From NCBI GenBank assembly GCA_963750295.1, contig CAVVPY010000001.1, positions 2,604,001-2,668,000 of the forward strand: 64,000 nucleotides of DNA. The letters are read 5' to 3'. Position 1 is the stretch's first letter. Each line of letters opens with the position of its first letter. This stretch comes from CAVVPY01 sp963750295. Lineage in GTDB: Bacteria > Actinomycetota > Actinomycetes > Mycobacteriales > Jatrophihabitantaceae. The position numbers were made by a program, and so were the translations under genes. The notes below the pieces were generated by a model. The model saw only the letters and a list, made by a program, of their open reading frames with translations. It was not told the origin of the DNA and did not search any database. Of the stretch, positions 15,267 to 24,587 are shown piece by piece.

Positions 15267-16400
15267 TCAACGGTCGGCCTGACGTCGCTGCGCAAGGTCT
15301 ACGACGTTGGCTGTGCTCGTGTCGTTCACGTCGGCGCACGCTCGGGCCGCAGCGTCGAGGCGTTCGGCGACCTCGTCGAGGCGACTTTCGAACAGGTGCC
15401 CGTAGAGGTCGAGCGTCATCGTGGCCGACTTGTGTCCGAGCATCTGCTGGACGACCTTGACGTCGGCGCCTGCCGCGATCGCGAGCGAAGCCGCGGTGTG
15501 GCGGAGACCGTGTGGTACGAGTCCGTCGAGGCCGACGGCCTCTACGGCGTGATCCCATACGTCGCGGCGGAAGTTCGAGGCACGGAGTACCGATCCGTTC
15601 GACGAGGTAAACACGAGGTCGTCTGCGGACTTGCCCCTGACGTGCTCGGCGAGCGCCTCGGCAACAAAGCGCGGGACGCCGACCCAACGTCGCGTGTGTC
15701 CCTTCGGCGTGCCCCAGATCAATACACCATTGACAGCGGTGACTGACTCCGCGATCTCGACCTGACGGCGCAGGATGTCGACCCGCTCGACCCGCAGGGC
15801 GGCCATCTCGCCGAAGCGCACGCCGGTGTAAGCGAGGAACAGGATTTCGAGGCGATGTGTGCCGGCAGCGCGGGCGAGCTGTTGCACCTGCTGGTGGTTC
15901 AGGTAGCGCCGATCCTTCCGCACCTCCCGCGGTAGTCCGACCCTCTCAGCAGGGTTTCGCACGAGCCGACCGTCGCGGACCGCAAGGGAGAGCACGAGCG
16001 ACAGCACGCGATGAGCCTTGATCGCTGCAGACGCCGAACGCTTCTCGGCGAGATCGCTCACCCACGCCTGCACGTCGGAGTGCGCGACCTCGGAGAGCGG
16101 AACCCGTCCCCATCTCGGCTCGACGTGCTCGCGCAGCAGACCGGCGTAGCGCTCCCGGGTGCTCGGCTTCAGATGAGCCTGCGCGGCCTTCCACTTCCGG
16201 GCGAATTCACCCACGGTGACCGCGGCGCGGCGAGGGTCTACATAGCTGCCAGACAACTTGGCCGACTCGGTCGTGGTGAGATATCGCTCGGCGTCGATCT
16301 TGCGATCGAACACCTTCGTGCGCTGACGCCCGGCCGGGTCGCGATAGCGGACGTACCAGCGAGCACGGCCGTTGCGGTTGCGCTTCTCGATGCTTGCCAT
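15267..16400 (-). CDS. int: Tyrosine recombinase/integrase
   Basis: 377 residues. The N-terminal part has an Arg/Lys-rich AP2-like arm-binding segment (MASIEKRNRNGRARWYVRYR), then a core-binding SAM-like domain (about 60-150), then the catalytic domain with Arg195 (TGVRFGEM), Lys233 (GTPKGHTRR), His297 and Arg300 (HGLRHTA), His323 (LGHKSATMT) and nucleophile Tyr333 (LDLYGHL). All six catalytic residues are present. It catalyses integration into and excision from tRNA-Arg(CCU). The 196 bp between it and xis holds no convincing gene. Confidence 0.95.
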   Translation of the reverse strand: MASIEKRNRNGRARWYVRYRDPAGRQRTKVFDRKIDAERYLTTTESAKLSGSYVDPRRAAVTVGEFARKWKAAQAHLKPSTRERYAGLLREHVEPRWGRVPLSEVAHSDVQAWVSDLAEKRSASAAIKAHRVLSLVLSLAVRDGRLVRNPAERVGLPREVRKDRRYLNHQQVQQLARAAGTHRLEILFLAYTGVRFGEMAALRVERVDILRRQVEIAESVTAVNGVLIWGTPKGHTRRWVGVPRFVAEALAEHVRGKSADDLVFTSSNGSVLRASNFRRDVWDHAVEAVGLDGLVPHGLRHTAASLAIAAGADVKVVQQMLGHKSATMTLDLYGHLFESRLDEVAERLDAAARACADVNDTSTANVVDLAQRRQADR

Positions 16401-16596
16401 GGTCAGTACCTCCCAAGGAAAGGCTACGTCCGGCGTCCGACGGACAACCCGTGACCGAGCGTCGCGCGTTCAGCGACCGTCGCCCTGGTGGTGCAGTCAT
16501 GCGGCACTTCCTGGCGCCACCGGTCGTCAGAGCGCTTCGCGATACCGGCCTCCCTGATCGGCTCGGGATGGTCACGCCATGTCGAAGAAGAGAACT

Positions 16597-16836
16597 TCAC
16601 GCGACGTCGTGGCGGCCGCCGCGGCGCTGTTCCCGCATCCAGCGCTGGAGCGCGGCGCGGGGATAGCGGACGTGGCGTCCGATCTTGAGAGTGGTCGGGC
16701 CGGTTTCCTTGTGGATCCAGTAGCGCAGGGTCGCTTCGGGTACGCGGAGGATCTGCGCAACCTCGCGAAGAGTGAGCAGGTGCTCGAACTCGTCATCGAC
16801 ATAGTCCTGGATCGGGTTGCGGTCGTCAGTGGTCAT
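16597..16836 (-). CDS. xis: Excisionase-type HTH DNA-binding protein
   Basis: 79 residues. LLTLREVAQILRVPEATLRYWI is the winged-helix motif of the MerR/AlpA excisionase group, followed by KIGRHVRYPRAALQRWM, the typical wing that contacts DNA. ATG with AGGAA upstream. It lies just upstream of int on the same strand, the usual actinobacterial integrase pairing, and should steer recombination toward excision or regulate int. Confidence 0.88.
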   Translation of the reverse strand: MTTDDRNPIQDYVDDEFEHLLTLREVAQILRVPEATLRYWIHKETGPTTLKIGRHVRYPRAALQRWMREQRRGGRHDVA

Positions 16837-17173
16837 TGTCGGGTTCCTTTCGTGGTTGCTGTCGCCACCGGAAGGTGACGCAGCGGGTGCTGGCGGACAT
16901 GGTTGGGCGAAGTAGTTTCGTCCGTCCTGATGGGGGTGGCGTCGGGACTCCTCTCGTTCGGGTTGGGTTTCGTTGTAGCCGCAGGGTGTGCCACGGCCGG
17001 CGTGGAAGACGGTTGGACGGCGCGTGCTCTCACCCCGGTCAAGTGCTGCGGGGACGACCGAACACGACACTGTTCGGCAAACTCGCGAGGATCCGGCGCG
17101 CGCGACCGTTGAACGTCGTGTGCTGTGTTGGTAGGTGTTGGCTGCGTTGGACGGTGTGAGGGCGTTGCGGCTC
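16837..17173. other. Intergenic region between xis and relaxase
   Basis: 337 bp. A minus-strand frame from a TTG at 17042 runs to a stop that overlaps the xis ATG by 4 bp, giving a 69-residue Thr/Pro/Asn-rich product; the composition is unlike a folded protein and I do not call it. No strong hairpin or tRNA is seen. Confidence 0.4.
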
Positions 17174-20100
17174 TCAGCGGCTGATGCCAGGGTGCTGGTC
17201 GCGATCGAAGTTTTCCGACACGCCGCCCCAGCCACGACTACTCCAATCCAGGTCGCGAGTGTGATCGCGGCGCTGTTCGCGGATTCGGTCTTCGCGGCCG
17301 GCGGCGAGAAGGGCGCGCCATGCGGCCGTCGCGTCGCGGTCGGCGGCCCAGCCGGCGCGCGCCAGTTCGACCGTCTCCGCGTGTTGGGTGCGCAGGGTGG
17401 GCTCGGCCCGCAGCGCGCCGATCTGTTCGTGTGCCGTGCGCAGCAGCGCCTCGTCGCTGGCCATCGCCTGTTCCGCCTCGGCGAGCAGCTGCGCGGGATT
17501 GTCGGCGTGGCCGAGACTGCCGTGGTGATCCAGGTTCATCGAGTAGCTGCGCTCGGCCTGACGCAGCTCGGCGAATGCCGACCTCGCGGCCGCGTCTGCG
17601 TCGTGGGCTGCTGTTCGCGCGGGGAGGTAGTCGGGGCGAGCCTGCTCGGCGAGGCTTCGGGCGTGGGCCTCGAAGTGGGCATAGTGACGACCGGTGTCTT
17701 CGAACCGTGCCGCGAAGGCGACGACCTCGCGGGGGTCGGTCGGCATCGCGGACAGGTGCGGCCGCCACGCGCTCGACCAGGCCGCGAGGTGTTCGTGGGC
17801 GTCGCGGACTGCGCCGCGGCGTTGGCCGAGTCGTCCGGTGCCGGCGCGGACGGTCTGCGCGGCCTCACGCGCCGCGGCTCGCTGCGTATCCCACGCGTGT
17901 TTCAGCGCCGCGGCGGTGTCCTCAGCGCTCGCGGTGACTGCGGGTTCGAGGCGGCGCAGCCGGGTGGTGGCGGTTTCGGCGTCGGCGCGAGCCTGGTGGT
18001 AGCTGCGCTGCAGGTCGGGCAGGACCGCGTCGCGCTGCTCGGTCACGGCGACGACGTCACGCAGCATCTCGACGCGATGTCGCGCGTCCTCGAGTCTGCT
18101 TTCGGCGCCGGCTTCGAGGGTCCACGCCCGCCGCAGATCATCAAGTACGTCACCGAGGGGACGCAGCCGGGCGTAGCGATCGGCTTCGCCAGCGGCTAGT
18201 TCGGCGGCTTGGCCGGGGCCGAGATCGGCGCGGTCGCGGGCGAAGACCGCGACCCACTGCTCCTTTGCGTCGTCGACGGAGTCGGCGACCAGGTGGGCGG
18301 TGTTGGCGTTGCGGCCGCGGGTCATGCCCACGTAGGCCGACGCCGCGCTGGTGTGCTCACCGACGGCCAGATGCGCCGCGGCGGCCGTGTCGCCTTGCAC
18401 GCCATGCACGGTGCTGGCGTAGCCGAGTTCGACATGCTGGCGCACGTAGTCGGCGGGCAGGACGCGCTCGCCGCGGTCACCGGTGACGGTCACTGATCCA
18501 TCGCGGTGGACGCTGGTGGCGGTCCAGGTGTCGCGGTTGGCGACCTCGATGCCGGGGTCGTTGCGGCGCGTGACGACCCGGTCACCAGCGCCGATCCGCG
18601 CTGACTTACCGGTGGTGGTGTGCGCGTCATCGACGCGCCCGGCTGCGACCAGCTCGGCGCGGATGGTGTCGTTGAGCGCGACGACCCGCTCGTTGGTGTC
18701 CGCGACGACGACCGTGGCAATGTCCTTCTCGTGGGCGTGCGCGGCGTGCCGGGCGAGCGCGCTTATCCGGTCGAAGTCGGTGGCGTGGAGGCGGATCTGC
18801 CCTCGGGCGAGCAGTGCGTCGAACACTGCGGCGGGGTTGTCGCCGGCCCGCATGGCCAAGCTCAGCTGCGCATACTCCTCATCCGGCGCGGTCGTCATCG
18901 TTCCGTCTGGGCTGGAAACGGTGCGGGTGAAGCGATGCACGGTGTCGAGTTCGCGGTGCGCATCCGGACCCACGTGGCGGACCGCGAGGTCGAGCACTCC
19001 TCCGCGGCCGACCGCCGGCAGTTGGTGCCGGTCGCCGACCAACGCGACCCGGGCGTGGCGTTCGTCGGCGATGATCAGCAGTGCGCGGGCTGTGTCCTGG
19101 TCGAGCATCCCGGCCTCGTCGACGAGCAGCACGTCGCCCGCGGTGAGAACCGCGTCGGCGCGCGGGCCGGCGTGGACGACGCCCGATTCCGGGTCCCGCT
19201 CCCCGACGCGAAGCCGGGTCCACGCGCCGTTCTCGTCCCATCGGAAGCCGTGCTGATAAGCCAACCACGCGGCCGACGATGCGTCGCCGCCGACTTCGCG
19301 GGCCGCCACTCGGGCCGCCTTCCGCGTCGGTGTCACCACCCGCAGTCGGCCGCCGTGCTGCTCGATCGCGGTCCGTGCGGCGGCCAACGTCGTGGTCTTG
19401 CCCGCGCCCGCCGCACCCTCGATCACTACCAGGTCGGCACCGGCAGCGAGCGTGCGAGCGACCTCCCGCTGTACCGGATCAAGACCACCTTCCGCGTCGG
19501 TCGCGGTCGGATGGAGGCGCGCTCGCGACCTGGTGGCGCGACGGGCGAGGCGGGTGGTGAGGTCGGCTTCGACGTCGAGGACGCGCTGCGATGTGAGGGC
19601 GCGGACGTGCTCGGGCACGCCGGGGCGGTCGATAAGCCGGACGCACGCCTCGACCGTTCGAGCGGTCAGGTCCTCGGCAAGCTCACGCCGCAGGACTGCG
19701 TCGACGACGAGGTACGCACGGGCGATGAAGTGCTCGACTTCGCCTCGGATGTCGGCGGCGTTCCAGCCGGATCGGCGCGACGCGAGCCGCGCCAACACGT
19801 CATCGACTGCCTGGTTGCGATCGAGGTGACCGGCCGGTGAGGCGTCTATCGCGACCGGTCGGAACTGGTCGCGGTAGCCCAGGGCGTGCAGTTCGGCGAC
19901 CCATCGCGACGTCAACTCGGCGCCGTCGCGCGGCACGATCTTGTCCGGCCGGGCATCAGCCCAGGCCCGCCGATCCCACCCGCGACGCAACGCCGGCCCT
20001 GGCTCGGCGTCCGGATTGGCCGCGCGCCACTCGGCCTCATAGCGGTCGAGGTGGCGTCCGATCTGCGCGGCGCGCGCGCTGAACGGACCGACGAATTCGG

Positions 20101-20809
20101 CCAGCTGCGCGACCTCTCCGGTGCCCGGGTCGAGGCTGAAACCATGCTGCGTGAGCGCCTGCCGGAACCCCGGATCGGTCATCACTGCAGCGTGCCCGAT
20201 GCCGTTGATCGCGTCGATCGAGTCCCGCACTCCGACCGTGTGCAGCCCCCGCCACCGTCCCTCAGCAAGTACCCTGGCGTTGATCTGCAGGTGCAGATGA
20301 CGGTGCGGATCCCCCGCCCGCGAGCTGTGATGCCGCACCGTCACCGCGTCGATCTCGGTGACCGGTACCTGAATCTGACCGCCGCGCGGACCGACGCGGG
20401 TGGTCGCATTCTGCGCCAACCAACCAATGATTTGCAGCGCGGCAGCATCCTGCGCAGCGTCGTAGGCGGCAGAGATATCAGGGTGCAATTCCGCCGCGAG
20501 CGACCAGGACTTCGGCCCGTTCACCGACACTTCGACGAAGCGAACAGCCTGCGCGTCATTGCGTAGGCGGCCTTTCGGCGCGCCGCCGTCAGGGTGTACT
20601 CCGGCCACCCACGCCTCGTACGCGTCACCGGTGAGCGGCGCCTCACGCATGACCGCGCCGTCACGTGAAGCCGTGAAACGCTCGGCGATTCCGGCACCCT
20701 CGGCGAGGTAGTAGTCGTCCGCGCGGCCACGGTCGGCCTCGACGTACTGGCGCGCGGCAGCAGCAGCTCCCCGGTAGACCTTCACCCCGCCATGCACCGC
20801 GACCAACAC
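17174..20809 (-). CDS. MobF-family conjugative relaxase-helicase (TrwC/TraA type)
   Basis: 1211 residues. The relaxase domain (1 to about 320) has candidate nicking tyrosines near the N-terminus (Tyr22, Tyr33, Tyr34) and the three-His metal motif in HHSSRAGDPHRHLHLQ (about 160-175). A RecD-like helicase follows: Walker A in EGAAGAGKTT (about 464-473), Walker B in LLVDEAGML, then GDRHQLPAVGRGG. It ends in a long helical, charged region. The protein nicks oriT and unwinds the transferred strand. A valine-rich start at 20809 is assigned by the domain edge; no good ribosome-binding site is seen. Confidence 0.93.
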   Translation of the reverse strand: MLVAVHGGVKVYRGAAAAARQYVEADRGRADDYYLAEGAGIAERFTASRDGAVMREAPLTGDAYEAWVAGVHPDGGAPKGRLRNDAQAVRFVEVSVNGPKSWSLAAELHPDISAAYDAAQDAAALQIIGWLAQNATTRVGPRGGQIQVPVTEIDAVTVRHHSSRAGDPHRHLHLQINARVLAEGRWRGLHTVGVRDSIDAINGIGHAAVMTDPGFRQALTQHGFSLDPGTGEVAQLAEFVGPFSARAAQIGRHLDRYEAEWRAANPDAEPGPALRRGWDRRAWADARPDKIVPRDGAELTSRWVAELHALGYRDQFRPVAIDASPAGHLDRNQAVDDVLARLASRRSGWNAADIRGEVEHFIARAYLVVDAVLRRELAEDLTARTVEACVRLIDRPGVPEHVRALTSQRVLDVEADLTTRLARRATRSRARLHPTATDAEGGLDPVQREVARTLAAGADLVVIEGAAGAGKTTTLAAARTAIEQHGGRLRVVTPTRKAARVAAREVGGDASSAAWLAYQHGFRWDENGAWTRLRVGERDPESGVVHAGPRADAVLTAGDVLLVDEAGMLDQDTARALLIIADERHARVALVGDRHQLPAVGRGGVLDLAVRHVGPDAHRELDTVHRFTRTVSSPDGTMTTAPDEEYAQLSLAMRAGDNPAAVFDALLARGQIRLHATDFDRISALARHAAHAHEKDIATVVVADTNERVVALNDTIRAELVAAGRVDDAHTTTGKSARIGAGDRVVTRRNDPGIEVANRDTWTATSVHRDGSVTVTGDRGERVLPADYVRQHVELGYASTVHGVQGDTAAAAHLAVGEHTSAASAYVGMTRGRNANTAHLVADSVDDAKEQWVAVFARDRADLGPGQAAELAAGEADRYARLRPLGDVLDDLRRAWTLEAGAESRLEDARHRVEMLRDVVAVTEQRDAVLPDLQRSYHQARADAETATTRLRRLEPAVTASAEDTAAALKHAWDTQRAAAREAAQTVRAGTGRLGQRRGAVRDAHEHLAAWSSAWRPHLSAMPTDPREVVAFAARFEDTGRHYAHFEAHARSLAEQARPDYLPARTAAHDADAAARSAFAELRQAERSYSMNLDHHGSLGHADNPAQLLAEAEQAMASDEALLRTAHEQIGALRAEPTLRTQHAETVELARAGWAADRDATAAWRALLAAGREDRIREQRRDHTRDLDWSSRGWGGVSENFDRDQHPGISR

Positions 20810-21283
20810 CCGCCAATAGCAACCAGCAATTGCTGTATAAATGCGCGAAGGTCACCCCGCCAGGGGTGACCTACCTACCGATATTGGTAGCATGCGTGCC
20901 GCTATTCGGTAAAGAGTTGGGAATTGCTGAATGGCGTTGGTGATGTTGAGGCTGGCTAATTGCGAGGGAATTGGACGGGTGGGAACATCATGTGGGCGAT
21001 CGGGTGAGGTGGAAAGCGTGAGCCAGTAACAGTGATGGAGTTTAAGACGACGCGATAGCCAGTCAGTCGCCGCGCGAGCGGGAGGCCGCGAAGTCCCGGG
21101 CGTTCCAGAGGCAAGCTCACCAGGGGTCGGTCTGGCAAGCATTCGGCCGCGTGGGTGAACAGCGTGACGGCGTCGCCGCCGGCCATGGCCGAGTGGTGCC
21201 ACCAAACGCGTCAATGGCAGGACGTGCGGCGTGGATCACGCGTGCCTACGTCCGGCAGTAGTCGCGACGTCCGGTGTTGATCG
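20810..21283. other. Non-coding region upstream of relaxase; candidate oriT
   Basis: 474 bp that is locally richer in A+T than its neighbours (for example around 20822-20842 and 20885-20975). It contains a perfect inverted repeat at 20849-20872 (AGGTCACCCC, 4-nt loop, GGGGTGACCT) and a second one at 20875-20890 (CTACC...GGTAG). A perfect hairpin beside a MobF gene is the usual form of an oriT nic region. A 76-codon minus-strand frame (20956-21186) exists but has no ribosome-binding site. The oriT assignment is inference. Confidence 0.45.
20849..20872. repeat. Perfect 10-bp inverted repeat (oriT hairpin candidate)
   Basis: AGGTCACCCC and GGGGTGACCT separated by GCCA, 40 bp upstream of the relaxase start. 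It may be the relaxase recognition hairpin or an operator for relaxase autoregulation. Confidence 0.6.
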
Positions 21284-21709
21284 CTAGGCGGCGCCCGCCT
21301 GGATCGGCTGCGTGCCGGTCAGGTCCAGCACGAGCAGTCGCCGCGACGGCGACCACGCCGTCGGTACGGCGCGCCCCGACGAGAGTTGGGCGACGCGGGT
21401 TCGCTGGAGAACCTCCGCCAGCGCCGTCGGAAGGTTGCTAGCGGTGTAGCTGACCGCGCGGTCGGTCGTCAGCCCGAGGATCTCCAGCGGGTGCAAATCG
21501 CTCGGCAGGGTGTCCAACACCGCCCGCAGTCGAGGATTGAGTTCTGGCGTCGAACTGCCAGGCCGGGAGCCGCAGCGGGCCGCCGATCTTGAGGAGTAGA
21601 CCGGGGCGGTCACGCATCCGATGCCGACCCGCGAACCATCAACGATGAGCGGCGTCACCTGCTGCTCGACCCACCAAGACTCGCGCCTTGCATCGGCGAG
21701 GCTGAACAA
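21284..21709 (-). pseudogene. Truncated RES-domain protein
   Basis: 141 codons. The segment SNLPTALAEVLQRTR...VPTAWSPSRRLLVLDLTGT resembles the middle of RES-domain proteins, NAD-degrading toxins whose conserved core includes an Arg, a Glu and a Ser. The frame stops right after LTGTQPIQAGAA, whereas family members continue for roughly another 60-100 residues. No continuation is seen below 21284. No antitoxin (Xre/DUF2384) lies beside it. It is probably a decayed cargo gene; a short functional product cannot be excluded. Confidence 0.45.
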
Positions 21710-21999
21710 CGGCGAACGCAGTACCCGTCCCCTCTGGACCGTTTGGTCGTTGCCAACCGGTCAGGCAACGCCGCCGTGTGATCGCGCTCGCCCCGACATC
21801 AACCAAGCGTCCCGCTCAAATCTGCCGAACGTATTCGAGCCTTTCGCCGGACCGCGCAGCCGTCTGTCGAAGACCCATCGTCTTTCGGTCCTCGATCGTG
21901 AGTGAACGTATGCTGAGAGGCAACACATTGTGCTTCTGATGCTGGCAGAGCACAGTGAGCCCGGACAGTCGGGATTTGTTCCGTTTGAGGGGGCTCGCG

Positions 22000-22404
22000 A
22001 TGGGCAAGAAGTTGGTCGGGTTGGTGGCCGCGGCTGCGGCCGCTACTGTGGCGTTGTCTGGGACGCCCGCGGCGTACGCCGCGACGGGCGCTAACGCATG
22101 CGACTTCAACTCCGGTGTATGCGTCTTCAAGAACGCGCTGAATGGCCAGACGAACTACTCGGCCAAGTTCGGTAGTTCGCTGGATCAATATTCGCAGTAC
22201 AACTACTACCTGTCGACTTACTCGGTGCACGACTCCGTGAGCGCGATGATCAACTACGCGGCATGCACCGAGAAGTTCTACATCAACAGCTTTTACACGG
22301 ACCCATCGGGTGTGAACCCGTTCCCGCTGTCGTCGGGATACGAGGCGTCTAACCTTGCAGGCACTCAGTACCAGGACAAGCTGGACTCGCATAAGTGCGC
22401 CTGA
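22000..22404 (+). CDS. Small secreted protein, possibly I36/crystallin-like
   Basis: 134 residues from ATG 22000 with GAGGGGG upstream. A Sec signal peptide (MGKKLVGLVAAAAAATVAL, cleavage likely after AYA at 27) is followed by about 107 residues with four Cys. The spacing CDFNSGVCVFKN, then DSVSAMINYAACTEKFYIN, then DKLDS-C recalls the peptidase inhibitor I36 fold of actinomycetes; similarity is weak. It is the first gene of a five-gene run ending in an ABC transporter and overlaps the next gene by 10 bp. About 290 bp of leader precede it after the RES remnant. Confidence 0.75.
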   Translation: MGKKLVGLVAAAAAATVALSGTPAAYAATGANACDFNSGVCVFKNALNGQTNYSAKFGSSLDQYSQYNYYLSTYSVHDSVSAMINYAACTEKFYINSFYTDPSGVNPFPLSSGYEASNLAGTQYQDKLDSHKCA

Positions 22405-23339
22405 CTTCGCCGACAATACGGTGGGGGCCGCGCGCCGGCGCTTTGTCACTGGTCGCGGTTCTAAGCTTGACGTCAGGCTGCACGTCCAGCGGGTCAAAGA
22501 TCACTGCCTACCACGGTGCCGCGGTAACGGATCAGCCCTACTACGTTCTCCCCCTGGATGCATATCAGCCGAGCGCGGATCAGCAGCGCACGATGCTTTT
22601 GGCTGAGTACACGCTGGTCCGTTCGTGCGCTTCCAGCTATGGCATCAAACTGGCCCCGTTCACCGAACCACCAGCTGATCCGTCGTTGAAGTTTCTCAAT
22701 GACTACGCCTCAAGCATGCGACCGATCACCATGTCCCAGGCGCAGACGATCGGCTACTCACTTCCGTCGACCCCGGAGGGCAATGCGTCGAAGATCTTTG
22801 GCGCGTTGGACCGCACGGAGTCGCTGACGGTGCGCGGCTACTTGCCTGGCCCCGGGGAAACCCCCCCTAAGAGCCAGTTCATCCTCGATGGCGGGTGCGT
22901 CGGGCAGGCATCGCGGGAGCTGACGGCAGGTGAGTCGTCTGCAGCTGTCTCGCAGGTGCGAGGCGCCGGTGTGTTTGGTGACAGCGATCAGATGGCGCAG
23001 TACTTGCAATCAGCCTTCGCGGTGGGAGACCTTTCGTCGACCGTGACCGCAGCACGCTCTCAGTGGGCGTCCTGTATGTCCTCGCACGGCTATACCGGCC
23101 TAAAGCAGATGCAGGACGCGATCGTGGCCAACGGCCCGGACCCGACATCGGCCAAAGCCATTAGGGAAGCCGAGCGAGACGTCGCCTGCAAACAGCAGGT
23201 CAAATATCTGCCGATCTGGGTGGCGTCGATGACCAAGGCACAAACCACCGTAATCAATCAGAATCAGCTCGACCTGGAGCACATCCAGCAGCGACTCAGG
23301 CTCACCGTGACGCACGCAGCCGCTGTGTTAAGCCGCTGA
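22395..23339 (+). CDS. Lipoprotein of transporter cassette
   Basis: 314 residues from GTG 22395. The N-terminus has a lipobox SLTSGC for lipidation and anchoring outside the membrane. The rest is mostly helical with scattered Cys (RSCASSYGIK, DGGCVGQASR, QWASCMSSHGY, DVACKQQ), probably paired. I do not recognise the family beyond actinobacterial lipoproteins found next to HlyD/MacB-type transporters. The start overlaps the secreted-protein gene by 10 bp, indicating coupled translation. Confidence 0.8.
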   Translation: MRLTSPTIRWGPRAGALSLVAVLSLTSGCTSSGSKITAYHGAAVTDQPYYVLPLDAYQPSADQQRTMLLAEYTLVRSCASSYGIKLAPFTEPPADPSLKFLNDYASSMRPITMSQAQTIGYSLPSTPEGNASKIFGALDRTESLTVRGYLPGPGETPPKSQFILDGGCVGQASRELTAGESSAAVSQVRGAGVFGDSDQMAQYLQSAFAVGDLSSTVTAARSQWASCMSSHGYTGLKQMQDAIVANGPDPTSAKAIREAERDVACKQQVKYLPIWVASMTKAQTTVINQNQLDLEHIQQRLRLTVTHAAAVLSR

Positions 23340-23400
23340 CCAACACGCCTCGTCGACTCTGTTCGATGCCTGAGCCTCTTGTGTGCGAGATGATGTCGTC

Positions 23401-24513
23401 ATGACCGGGTCGACCGGCACACGCGCCCGCCGGGCGGCCCTTGCCGTTCTGGTGTTACTGGCCGTCGCGGTCGGTGGGTACCTGATCGGGTCGCACGTGC
23501 GATCATCTAGGCAGGCCGCCGCCGATGCCGGTCCACAGCCACGAACTCGGTTGACCGTGCCCGTCCGCCGACAGGTCCTCTCAGCTACGGTCGTGTTCAG
23601 AGCGACGTACAGCGTCGGTGCCGCTGTCGCAATCACGGCGGTCCCCGCCCTACCCGGCTCGGACCCCGTCGTGACAAAGGTGTTCATCCACCCGGGGGAG
23701 AACGTCAAGGCTGGCCAGCCGCTCATCGAGCTCGCCGGATTGCCTATAATTGCGCTCTCTGGCGACATCCCGGCCTACCGCGATCTCGGCAACGGCGACA
23801 GCGGCCCGGATGTGGTCGAACTGCAACACGCTCTGCGGGCCATCGGGTACGGCGCCAGCAGCAACGGCACGCTGGATTCCGCGACCGCCGAGGCCTACCT
23901 GCAACTGCTCTCCGATGACGGCTACCCGACTCCGGTCGGAGCCAGCCCGGACGGCAAACGCATTACGATCACCAAGAGCACGCTCGTGTTTCTGTCGAGG
24001 CTGCCCGCCACGGTCGCCAGCGTCGCCGCCAAGGTAGGGACTGCCCTTCAGGCGAACGATGCGTGGGCGTCGCTGCGCACCGGGGCACCCATACTAACCG
24101 CGGCTGTCCCGACCGAGTCGGCCAGCAGCGTCAAGCCGGGCACCCGAGTGCGTCTATTCGACGACATCAATGCCACCAGCGCGACCGCCCGCGTCACCAC
24201 CGTCGGCCGACCGAGCACTGGTACGACGGTCAGGGCGTTGCTCGCCCCGATTGGCGCGGTTCCGTTCGCCGATGGCGCTGATTTGCGCGCGGTCGCGACC
24301 ATCGACACTACCGGCGCCGCGGCCCTGTCGGTCCCAGTTATCGCCGTCCACACGGACAGTACGGGGACGCCATACCTCACCCTCGTTCATGGCTCGCAGT
24401 TGACCGATGTGCCGGTGCAGACTGGACTCGTCGCCAACGGCTATGTCCAGATCACCGGCACCAGCGGCACTACCCACCTCGCCGCCGACGACCAGGTACT
24501 CGTCAGCCGATGA
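23401..24513 (+). CDS. Periplasmic-adaptor (HlyD/MacA-like) protein with peptidoglycan-binding repeat
   Basis: 370 residues from ATG 23401. One N-terminal transmembrane helix (ALAVLVLLAVAVGGYLIGS) is followed by a barrel/lipoyl-like part (KVFIHPGENVKAGQPLIELAG), an inserted PG_binding_1-type segment (LGNGDSGPDVVELQHALRAIGYG...), and C-terminal beta domains. This adaptor-plus-peptidoglycan-binding form is usual in Gram-positive MacAB-like systems, where the adaptor reaches into the wall. Its stop lies within an ATGA that starts a 25-codon frame; the ATPase gene begins 70 bp later. Confidence 0.85.
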   Translation: MTGSTGTRARRAALAVLVLLAVAVGGYLIGSHVRSSRQAAADAGPQPRTRLTVPVRRQVLSATVVFRATYSVGAAVAITAVPALPGSDPVVTKVFIHPGENVKAGQPLIELAGLPIIALSGDIPAYRDLGNGDSGPDVVELQHALRAIGYGASSNGTLDSATAEAYLQLLSDDGYPTPVGASPDGKRITITKSTLVFLSRLPATVASVAAKVGTALQANDAWASLRTGAPILTAAVPTESASSVKPGTRVRLFDDINATSATARVTTVGRPSTGTTVRALLAPIGAVPFADGADLRAVATIDTTGAAALSVPVIAVHTDSTGTPYLTLVHGSQLTDVPVQTGLVANGYVQITGTSGTTHLAADDQVLVSR

Positions 24514-24587
24514 ACGCACCGACACATATCGGCACAACGACCAGTCCTTCCGGCCGCGGTCAACGCGAAGACCGAGCCTCCGTATGA
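24510..24587 (+). CDS. 25-codon bridging ORF or displaced N-terminus of the ATPase
   Basis: ATG overlaps the adaptor stop (ATGA) and its own TGA overlaps the ATPase ATG (ATGA), giving a continuous chain of coupled starts. The product, MNAPTHIGTTTSPSGRG and so on, is low complexity. It may be a true leader peptide, or the original N-terminus of the ATPase displaced by a one-base change. Confidence 0.35.
   Translation: MNAPTHIGTTTSPSGRGQREDRASV

Noticed and set aside
17135..18199. 354-codon plus-strand frame
   Set aside because: Antisense of the relaxase C-terminus; no motifs.
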